Shown: positions 56,450 to 64,000 of the stretch, in pieces
How the letters are laid out: every line of letters begins with the position of its first letter
How positions within the stretch are numbered: position 1 is the first letter of the stretch
NCBI RefSeq assembly: GCF_018812025.1
Contig: NC_063049.1
Coordinates: 18,343,758 to 18,407,757, forward strand
Direction: 5' to 3'
DNA: 64,000 bases
Origin: Megalobrama amblycephala
Lineage: Eukaryota; Chordata; Actinopteri; Cypriniformes; Xenocyprididae
Made by a program: the position numbers and the translations under genes
The notes under the pieces: generated by a model
Databases searched by the model: none
Told to the model about the DNA's origin: nothing
Seen by the model: only the letters and a program-made list of their open reading frames with translations

Positions 56450-57637
56450 TACCAATAGTCCTGAATTCCCTCTGTGGAAGGTCCTGAACACCAGTCACAG
56501 AGCCAACCCTAATAATTAGCATCTGTCACGCCTGAAACTGCTTCTGGAAGAAGACGATAGGCTGACTCTCTTGAGAGACACTGCCATTACTGATTTAGCA
56601 AACCCAAAGCATCTGAGTGATCGCACTTAAAACGACAAAATAAAGCAGTCAATCAGGATCTGTGTGTTGGCAGGGCTTCATTAACTCTGGTCAGATTCCT
56701 GCTGTCTGATTGGTTTTCTTTTAGAATAAAGGAGTGAGTGGACGGGCAAAAATGGTAGGGTAGGAGCGAGGGATTAGATGATGAAGGCTTCTACTTTAGG
56801 CCATCCAAACACAGAACGTGACTGACAATTGCTAAAGAAGTCAGTCAGAAGAGACTTAATTAATTGTTAATTAGCTTCCTTTCTGATGTTGTGCTTTATG
56901 CCCAAACTTGCAGATGGAGATTCTGAGTTAAGAGTTAAAAGCTGTCATTCACACAAGACATTTGTTTTGCTTAGGATTCCAGGTCGTCTTTGTTAAAAGG
57001 AGTCAGTCATTAGTTGACTTTATAATGATTATGTGCTTTAAAATGTGTCTACTCGCCACTCTGCGCTGCCATATAAACTAAATGGGGCAATGGAAAGGGG
57101 GTAGGGAAGAAGTGCTCCTGTAGCTAGTGGGGAGAGGGTCTGGGGGGTTTGTGGGTGGCTAGTCTAGACACTTCACAGACGGGAGTGGATTGGTGATCCC
57201 GGTGGGATGTGGGGGTACTTTTAAAGCATGGCCATGACGACTGGTCACAAACACTAAATATTTTAGCATGTCCACAGAACTGATGGATGGAACTGTGGAG
57301 TGCAGTGTTTGCAACCTGCTCATGAATAATTCAAAGGGGGGACCTGAGGAACAGTGAGAAGGCAGGTCAGTCTTTGGGTGGGGGTTGATTGAATAAATGG
57401 AGTGATAAGATGGGGTGCATTAAAGTCACAAATATTGTTCTTGTTCTAAGTGATTGACCATAAGTAGGACACATTCCTGTCAATTAGGAGTTGGGGTTAA
57501 CTACACTACACTGTTTATACATAATTTCTCGTAGAATTTAGGGGGTCAGTACATGATTGTTTAATCAGCATGTACACATTTACAAAGATCCAGAAATGTC
57601 CTACTTGGCTAAATCACATCGTAAGTTGAGTTTACTT
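56450..57637. other. Non-coding intronic interval
   Basis: No exon, TIR pair or tandem repeat recognised. G-rich stretch near 57105-57220. Confidence 0.45.
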
Positions 57638-58011
57638 TAAGGCCCTGTTTACACCTGGTTTTCCATGATCTGATAACAAGTGGTCAGTTGAGATGCATTA
57701 CCATTTCCACTAGGGGTGTGCACAAATAGTCGAATATTCGAATATTCATTCTGTAATCAATATTCCAAAAATAAAAATACTATTCGAATTTTACTATGTT
57801 GCTTTACTGGCTGTAAATGCGGTGAATCCATGATAAATCCCAAGCACTAAAACTCGCAGTTATAACTAAATGCACCGGGTGGCGCTGTCGAGCGTGTTTA
57901 ACAAGTTTATTTTATTCGATCGTTGTCACAAAATGTTGTCGCCTGCCTTGCGAAGTTTGTAATTATGAAAATGATCTTACACAATGGAATTACTTTTGAT
58001 CAAATATATTA

Positions 58012-58131
58012 ATGAAACCGAGTTATCATAATATCACCACCATAATGAGAAAGCACATGAAATCAAAACACCAGTTGAATGAGGAAAGACAGCTGTCCGT
58101 CACTGCATTCACGACAGGTAAGCGCAGCTGT
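58012..58131 (+). pseudogene. hAT transposase BED zinc-finger remnant
   Basis: The frame reads NITTIMRKHMKSKHQLNEER, the typical end of a BED zinc finger (Asn-x-Thr-Thr...Arg-Lys-His-x4-His-like, here KH-x3-KH). This domain binds the hAT termini. The paired cysteines that should lie upstream and the catalytic and dimerisation domains downstream are missing, so the copy is non-autonomous. Confidence 0.65.
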
Positions 58132-58225
58132 AAGTTAGTAAGCCAAGATGATTACTTATCTGATAGCAAAATGATTTTGAGACATGCTTACTTTAAATTT
58201 CGCCAAGGGAGATATATTTACGAAG

Positions 58226-58345
58226 TCAAGTCAACTTTATTTATATAGCGCTTTTTACAATGCAGATTGTGTCAAAGCAGCTTTACATTGATAACTGGTA
58301 CATAATTTTTGCTGCACAGCAGCTCTTAAAGAATAGTGTCAATGC
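58226..58345 (+). repeat. Dispersed repeat fragment (same family as 11275-11340)
   Basis: gtcaactttatttatatagc and tgtcaaagcagctttacat match the family. It is followed by tandem aatgtcaagt units at about 58370-58420. Confidence 0.6.
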
Positions 58346-59255
58346 AGGCAGATCAAAGCACTGTTGAATAAATGTCAAGAATACTGTTGAATGTCAAATG
58401 TCAAGTCAAATGTCAAGTGTCCCCAACTAAGCAAGCCCAGAAAACAAGGTGCTGCACACCGTTATGTATTATCGTTATCTTTGTGTTTGTGCAATGTCTG
58501 CAGCTCGTTTTCTCACCCGAGCATGTGGATATTATTGTTTTTCTCAACATGAACATGTGAAACAATATAAACACGATAACCTTATACTGACTCGAGTGTA
58601 TTATGAACGTTTTGTACAATAACTGGCGGCGATGTCTGCTTTATTAGTGTTTTTCCCGCTCGCGCTGCTTGAGCTTAAATGCTTTTGTTCTTTACCTTTT
58701 TTGTTTGCACATATTTAATGCTTTGAACTAGAATAAAACCTAAAGATATAATTTAAGCTTGTTCTGTATATTGCCTAATCGTAAGCTCGTTCAGAAATGG
58801 TTACAAAATCTTGATGAATATAAAAAAAATAACACCTTTCTCATTTAATGTAATTTAAATAAACGAATATTCGAATATTAATTTTTAACATGCCCAAATA
58901 TTCGAATACAATATTTTGGAAAAATGCCCATCCCTAATTTCCACCTGCAATTAACATGTATTTCAAATGCATCTTCTATGACCACTTTTGTTTGGATATC
59001 AAGACACACCCCTCTTGTTTTGTCACTCCATGTTTTTTGGTACATTGCAGCAATGCTTGATTGCTCAACACTTATGATTGTTGTCTGTGGTCCGGGACAC
59101 ACTCAGGATGGATAGCATTTACACTACATATGCAGTGTGGTCATTTGCATATTGGACTATATTCATATATGGTCACATAATATTTCAGACCCCATTTACA
59201 CCTGTGTTTAGCGCTGACCACTTGCATCTTAATGCTAGAGGGAAACGGGGCCTAA

Positions 59256-60194
59256 CACAATCCTGATTGTACTCGCTACACACTTAAGCACCTCTGTGTG
59301 ACCCCCCCCCCCCCTTTTTTTTTTTTTTTTTTTTTTACTTTTCACATTAAAAAAGGGCTCCAGGTGAGGTTTCTTCTGAAGTAGTGCAGCGTCGGCCATA
59401 AATTTGAGGTCATTAACCTGTTTGTGGCACATGTATTTTTAAGGTACTTTGGGGGAGACCACTGTGTGCTCACTTGCTGCAAAACGAAACATGATCTGAC
59501 TTGCTAAAAAAGGCAACTGAATCTGCTAATGTATAGCTCCTGTTGCTCAGTTTGACTCTAGCAGTGTCATGGTGATGGGTTTGATTCTCAGGGAACATAT
59601 GTACTGATTAAATGTATAGCCTGAATACATTGTAAATGTATAGACTCACTTTAAGATGCAGAGCAAGGAGTTGTTTTGTTGTCTCTTCTCCGTTCTGATG
59701 ATACAGTAAAATTAGCAAGTGAAAAAAACTATGATTAATATTGATCTAGACTGATTAACTAGTAAATGAACTAGCCAGATCAATAAACACTACAGCTACA
59801 TTTAAAGTATGCAGTAAGAATCACTGCTGACAATTTGAATCTGTTGGCCACTTCCTCTGCCTGTAGCTCTAATGACATTCACTGCTTCCTCTGCCTCAGG
59901 ATTAAAAGAAAGCTGAAAGAAGTATCCCTGCTGTATTGCGAAATAAAGTTCTGGTGCTATAGCCTCCCTCATTTATCTTCTATACCCTGTTATACTATGA
60001 TGCAAGAAATTGTTTTTGGAAAGATCTCTGTGCTGTCTTTCCTGTTTTGGTAATGAGAATGGTCTCCTTAATGGAAGAGTATACAACATTGGGATGCCCC
60101 TGACTCTGATATGAGATATCAGAAGATTTTTTGGAGTAGTTCAGTGTATTAGTCTGGAGGAGGATTCTATTACTTCTCTTAAAAACTTTGTTTA
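59256..60194. other. Non-coding intronic interval
   Basis: C-run/T-run low complexity at about 59301-59336; otherwise unique DNA with no recognised exon. Confidence 0.45.
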
Positions 60195-60202
60195 GTGTTT
60201 AA

Positions 60203-61331
60203 TAGGGGTGTGACGAGATCTCGTGTCACGAGATCTCGCGAGACTAAAATGTGACGAGATTTCATTTCATTTCATTTCATTTCGTGATGTTGCCATGACA
60301 GAGTGGTTAGGATGATTAGGATAGAATATGCCACCGCTACCTTTACATTAGGCCTCCACTATCGTTTTTCTTTGTATTTAAATAAAAAACACTTAATTTA
60401 GCTGGATAACGGTCACCGCCGCTCCATATTTACAGAGTTACGCGCGATCACGAAAGTGAAAGTAAACGCGAGCGCGCATTCAAACTCGATTTCAATACCC
60501 CGCATTTTGAAAGCGGCTCCGTGATGAATTCAAATATCTCTCAATATGAAAGCTATTTTAGGCTGGGCAGTGTAGTTGTAACCATCCCTTAGCTCTGTAT
60601 CAAAGAAAAATTTGGTCTTATTTGCACTTTGAATATTGAGAGAGTGCGATTATGGTTGCACTTATTGTAAAGTGTTACCATAAAAACGAATAACAGTTTT
60701 CTCTTAATCTTATTAAGCACAAACAGTAAGGTTTCATTTGTTAACATTAGTTAAAGCACTGTGAACTGTCATCAACTAACAATGAATGACTATTTTTATT
60801 AACTAACATAAACAAAGATTAATAAATACTGTAGCAAATATATTGCTCATTGTTAGTTGATGTTGGTTAATACATTAACGTTAATAAATGAGACCTTATT
60901 GTAAAGTGTTACCATTTTTATTCATACTGTTTTTATTTCTATGATCAGTTTGTGGAAAGGAGTTCAGTTAGGAGGTCAAAAGTTGTAGAAGCTCATAAAT
61001 CATGTACAGTAAGGTCTGAAGAGACTGAAATCATACAGAAGAGAAGTCAGTCAGTTGAGTTAGTGGCAAAACCTTTTACAGTACTTGAGTATTGTTGTCT
61101 TTTACTGCATATGATAATTTATACTCAGAAAGTAGAACTGAAATGACATTCATTACAAGATGATTAGTTAAAACATTTCAAATACACCTGCAGAATGTTT
61201 TTTCTTGTCATGTATTTCGCCATTGAGGATTTCTTAAAAATAGTGTGTAAAAAACTTGTCTCGTCTCGTCTCGTGAACTCAATCTCGAGTCTCGTCTCGT
61301 CTCGTGAGATACCCGTCTCGTCACACCCCTA
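60203..61331. mobile_element. hAT-type element with perfect 8-bp duplication
   Basis: Ends TAGGGGTGTGACGAGAT and TCTCGTCACACCCCTA are inverted. The subterminal parts are iterated GTCTCGTCTCGT/ACGAGATCTCG motifs. The octamer gtgtttaa is duplicated exactly at 60195-60202 and 61332-61339. It contains a (TTTCA)n run near 60256-60281 and a second MITE at about 60729-60895. Confidence 0.9.
60729..60895. mobile_element. MITE nested in the 60203-61331 hAT
   Basis: taaggtttcatttgttaaca at the left pairs with gttaataaatgagacctta at the right, with TTAACATTAGTT/AACTAACAATG motifs in both arms. The direct repeat ttattgtaaagtgttaccat flanks the region (about 60662 and 60896). Its relation to the MITE ends is unclear. 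Confidence 0.6.
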
Positions 61332-61339
61332 GTGTTTAA

Positions 61340-62136
61340 TAACTTAGATTGTATAAGCAAGGTCTTGGTCTGTATATTTGAAAGTCTAGATTAGGGTTGT
61401 TGTTTTTTTGTTTTGTTTTTTGCTACAAGTCGCAAATTATAGGACCTCCGTTCTAAAGTGTACAAAGCAGATTTAAAGTTTCATGAATAAAGATCCAATT
61501 TTATAATAACAACAACAACAATAATTATTATGATTTAAAAATGGATTATAATAATGAATTATAATTATACTAATTATAATAATCCCTGTGTGGATAATGG
61601 TGAGGGGGTTTGCATGTGATGGTTTGGACTAAGGAGAAGGCCAAGCAACTAGCATTTATTTAAATGATTTTAGTAAGTAAAATTACAGACAAAGACGTTG
61701 GTGTGTGTAACCAGCATGCCTGTATTACACACATGTGTCTATCTGTGTCATCCTGTGTAAAGTCTTTGTAACATAAATGTGCTCAATCAATATTTAAAAT
61801 GTGTGTTTGAGATGTGTAGACGTCAACCTCTTAGTGTCACCTTTTGTGTTACGCTATGAAGAGCTAAGTGTTAGATGGCCTCATAGATTATTGATGAAAC
61901 GGTGCTCAGCAGAGCAGCAGATGGTTGTGTGGCCTGTATGTTCCTGTCAGAGCTCTGATTGGCTGTGTTTGCACGTACATTGTGTTTTAGGGTGTAGGTA
62001 GTCTTGCGAACCAGACTTCTGACTTAAATTAAAAACTGGCATAAATTCTGGACCAAACTGTAGCTGATTCTGGCCAAGAAGCACATGGAGTGTTAATCCA
62101 ATCATAAATGAAAATTGTTTTGTAAATTTTATTTTC
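61340..62136. other. Non-coding interval leading into a LINE relic
   Basis: It has an (AAC)n/(AAT)n patch near 61505-61560. From about 62000 the sequence may be the decayed body of the LINE whose tail follows, but the frame is broken. Confidence 0.4.
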
Positions 62137-62748
62137 GAGAATAGACATGATCAGACTGTTTACTAGGGATGTGCAACGATTAATCGCGATTAATCATTTG
62201 CAAAATAAAAGTCTCTGTTTACGTAATATATGTGTGTGTTCTGTGTATAATAATTATGCATATATAAATACAGACACATACATGTATATATTTAAGGAAA
62301 ATGTTAGATTTATATATAAATTATTTATATTTATATGTAATATAAAATATATATAAAATATATATATTTATTTACACATGCATATATTTCTTAAATGTAT
62401 ACATGTATGTGTGTGTATTTATATATACATAATTATTATACACAGAACATACACATATATTACGTAAACACAGACTTTTATTTTGCAAACGATTAATCGT
62501 GATTATCGTTGCACATCCCTACTGTTTACACAAGATGCCGAATTGGTCATTCCAGACTTACTCATTTGTTTTTATTGAAAGGAGAAGTACCACCAGTATG
62601 TAATTTTTGCCAAACTCCTCTGTCTATAAAACATATTTTGTTGGAATGTACTGCTTTGAATGTCACTAGGCAACATTTTTACACAGAAAGTTCTTTAATG
62701 GATGTTTTCACCGGGAACAATCTTAAGTTTTTTTTTATCAAATATTGA
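62137..62748 (+). pseudogene. LINE ORF2 C-terminal remnant (interrupted)
   Basis: Before the hAT the frame reads ENRHDQTVY and after it TRCRIGHSRLTH, followed by CNFCQTPLSIKHILLECTAL and a stop at 62748. The R-x-RIGH-x-LTH motif and the Cys-x2-Cys...His...Cys knuckle are typical of the ORF2 C-terminus in I/Jockey-group LINEs. Removing the hAT and one copy of its target duplication keeps the frame intact. Confidence 0.78.
62164..62521. mobile_element. 358-bp palindromic hAT MITE in the LINE
   Basis: Ends TAGGGATGTGCAACGAT and ATCGTTGCACATCCCTA are perfect inverted repeats. The octamer ctgtttac is duplicated exactly at 62156-62163 and 62522-62529. Arms pair throughout (aaataaaagtctctgtttac against gtaaacacagacttttattt). 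Confidence 0.95.
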
Positions 62749-63045
62749 AATAAAAAATCTTATAATGTTTGTTATATTTATGTGAGTTGATTATTAACTG
62801 TTTTAAACTATTACTGTGCTAATTATGTTTATTTATTTATTTATAATGCTGTTCTTGCCATGAAAATAGCCATAGATGCTGATATGGCAATAAAAACAAA
62901 CAAACAAACAAACAAACAAATTGTCAGGAATGTTCTGTATTAGATTGACCACAGTGCTTTGTTAAATTTTTGATTTGCTAAACTTTGCTAAATTCTAAAT
63001 TTTGCTAAATTTCACAGTATTTGCCAAATTTATGTGACATTTAGT

Positions 63046-63046
63046 G

Positions 63047-63095
<49 letters not shown>

Positions 63096-63096
63096 A
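63046..63096. repeat. (GATT)n microsatellite
   Basis: About 12 uninterrupted tetranucleotide units. Confidence 0.97.
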
Positions 63097-63158
63097 CGAC
63101 AATAATAGATTTCATGGAAAAGCTTTGTCTATACAGTAGGATTACACATTTTGGGTAA

Positions 63159-63217
63159 AAAAAAAAAAAAAAAAAAAATGCGTTATTCATTCATTTTTTT
63201 TTTTTTTTTTTTTTTTC
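63159..63217. repeat. Poly-A / poly-T pair
   Basis: An A run at 63159-63178 and a T run at 63197-63217 facing each other across tgcgttattcattc; could form a simple hairpin. Confidence 0.9.
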
Positions 63218-63272
63218 TGAAAAAGATGTGCAATTACAATTTTAAAATGCTCTAAATAAAATTCCAGGTTTG

Positions 63273-63491
63273 TATGGCTGCACAATTTGTCCAAAATTTG
63301 TGATTATCAATATATATCAATATATCAGAGATGGAGATTGTGTGGAGCAGCAAACCGAGCCCTTGCAAACACTGGCTGAAAATGAGCTTCTTACATGTAA
63401 GAATAGTGCTGTGCTCAACTCTAAAACATTCAGAACATATATACTTATTTAATTAAATTCTTTTTTTATTTTGATTAATCATTCAGCCCTA
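63273..63491. mobile_element. Decayed hAT MITE (TAGGGCTGCACAAT type)
   Basis: The left end TATGGCTGCACAATTTG and right end GATTAATCATTCAGCCCTA are imperfect inverted repeats resembling the termini of 50010-50351. No target duplication survives. Confidence 0.5.
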
Positions 63492-64000
63492 GTATAGAGT
63501 TTGCTCTCTCAGGACGTTTTTCTATGCGGTCGATGTACCATAAATTAGGATTCGACTGATATATGTGGACCTTTGCCCTGACTCCAGCTTCTTACGTGTT
63601 TTAAGCATCCATAAAATGTAACGGTTTGCATCTGCGTGAAAGAACTTGCATGTTCCATTGAAGTCACACACATTTTTTGTATCAGGCCCAGACCTTTTAA
63701 TTATATTTAGGACCCTTGTAATTTGGAGTCACGTTGAGCGTAAAGTGTCCTGCCTTTGTACACATGCAGTGTGTAGTGGACCGTAGTAGCCAACACCTCC
63801 TGTTTCCTTGTCCCGAGGATGTTGTTCAGTTCATAGTTTATGCGTGCATGAAGACAACCTAACGCAAACACTCCCAATTCATCTAAGATCCTGACCCAAA
63901 GTACAAAGGAGATCTGCCAGGGCCCAACATAAGAAAAAGAGCTATAATAAACAGCCAACTGCAAAATCCATGAACTTTCTTATCTTCGGGGTCGATGCTT
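63492..64000. other. Non-coding interval at the window end
   Basis: No exon, TIR or repeat recognised. An 85-codon minus-strand frame (63707-63964) has no recognisable domain or initiation context. Confidence 0.4.

Larger units (their letters stand above)
57711..58936 (+). mobile_element. hAT element with perfect 8-bp duplication and BED-finger remnant
   Basis: Ends TAGGGGTGTGCACAAATAG and ATTTTGGAAAAATGCCCATCCCTA-like are inverted at their outer bases. Subterminal CGAATATTCG palindromes occur on both sides (about 57733 and 58866). The octamer atttccac is duplicated exactly at 57703-57710 and 58937-58944. A fragment of the dispersed repeat also seen at 11275-11340 is inserted at about 58226-58345. 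A zinc-finger remnant is annotated separately. Confidence 0.92.
57641..59252. mobile_element. Harbinger-like TIR element interrupted by a hAT
   Basis: The ends GGCCCTGTTTACACC and GGGAAACGGGGCC are imperfect inverted repeats with TAA on both sides (57638-57640 and 59253-59255). An inner block, acaagtggtcag...gatgcatta, is matched inverted by ctgaccacttgcatctta at about 59213-59231. The hAT at 57711-58936 sits in it, so the original element was about 390 bp. Confidence 0.72.
62137..62920 (+). mobile_element. LINE 3' end, split by a hAT insertion
   Basis: The two flanks of the hAT at 62164-62521 form the end of a LINE: the C-terminal part of the reverse-transcriptase ORF, a 3'UTR and a simple (AAAC)n tail at 62892-62920 preceded by AATAAAA. 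The element is 5'-truncated or decayed beyond recognition upstream. Confidence 0.75.

Noticed and set aside
62147..62356. 69-codon open frame on the + strand
   Set aside because: It runs from the LINE relic into the hAT palindrome; both parts are explained by those elements.
1..64000. CRISPR array, prokaryotic operon or phage content
   Set aside because: No spaced identical short repeats, no compact adjacent genes and no ribosome-binding-site pattern are seen. The tandem arrays at 470-870 and 20399-21050 have diverged units without unique spacers.

Overview
The window looks like nuclear DNA of a teleost fish, most likely a cyprinid-type genome. Supporting signs are a very high density of cut-and-paste DNA transposons (Tc1/mariner, hAT, PIF/Harbinger-like, and several families that target TTAA), a tRNA-derived SINE, decayed LINE and LTR pieces, long (CA)n/(TA)n/(GA)n microsatellites, and AT-rich DNA with almost no intact reading frames. 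No bacterial operon, CRISPR array, phage, rRNA gene or functional tRNA gene is visible. The species-level guess rests on familiarity with fish repeat families and not on a database search.

Layout. 1-42.4 kb is apparently intergenic. It holds a Tc1 3' half (1-467), a degenerate tandem array (about 470-870), a self-nested TTAA element (2.5-4.4 kb), two copies of one piggyBac-like family in opposite orientation (7.3-8.2 and 35.4-36.2 kb), a terminal-inverted-repeat (TIR) element carrying a tRNA-SINE (10.0-11.0 kb), an 828-bp TA-flanked palindrome (11.8-12.6 kb), a decayed full-length IR/DR-type Tc1 (15.6-17.3 kb), a GAACGTTC-rich array (20.4-21.05 kb), a multi-level nest of insertions (22.2-24.7 kb), a 787-bp foldback inside a Harbinger-like element (29.3-30.7 kb), and an element with a terminal hairpin and internal 302-bp repeats (37.07-38.18 kb).

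The one place that looks like a host gene is on the + strand. A CpG-enriched promoter/5'UTR (about 42.5-43.7 kb, with a GC box at 42546) leads to an ATG at 43717. That ATG opens a 40-nt coding end for a hydrophobic signal-peptide start, followed by a consensus GTAAGT donor in phase 1. A candidate 72-nt second exon lies at 53074-53145 with acceptor, donor, open frame and phase all compatible. If correct, the window from 43.76 kb onward is intronic DNA of a secreted or membrane protein gene I cannot name; the gene would continue past 64 kb.

The intronic part (43.8-64 kb) again carries transposons. Several have exact 8-bp hAT target duplications (45354-45546, 48534-49651, 57711-58936, 60203-61331, 62164-62521). 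There are also TTAA elements (44578-45066, 47336-48148, 53992-55197), a near-perfect 342-bp palindrome (50010-50351), and a LINE 3' end split by a hAT insertion. No new multi-gene system is evident. The most informative material is the nested insertion history with internal empty-site controls, the unnamed gene start, and the exon-like open frame trapped in the 53992-55197 element.
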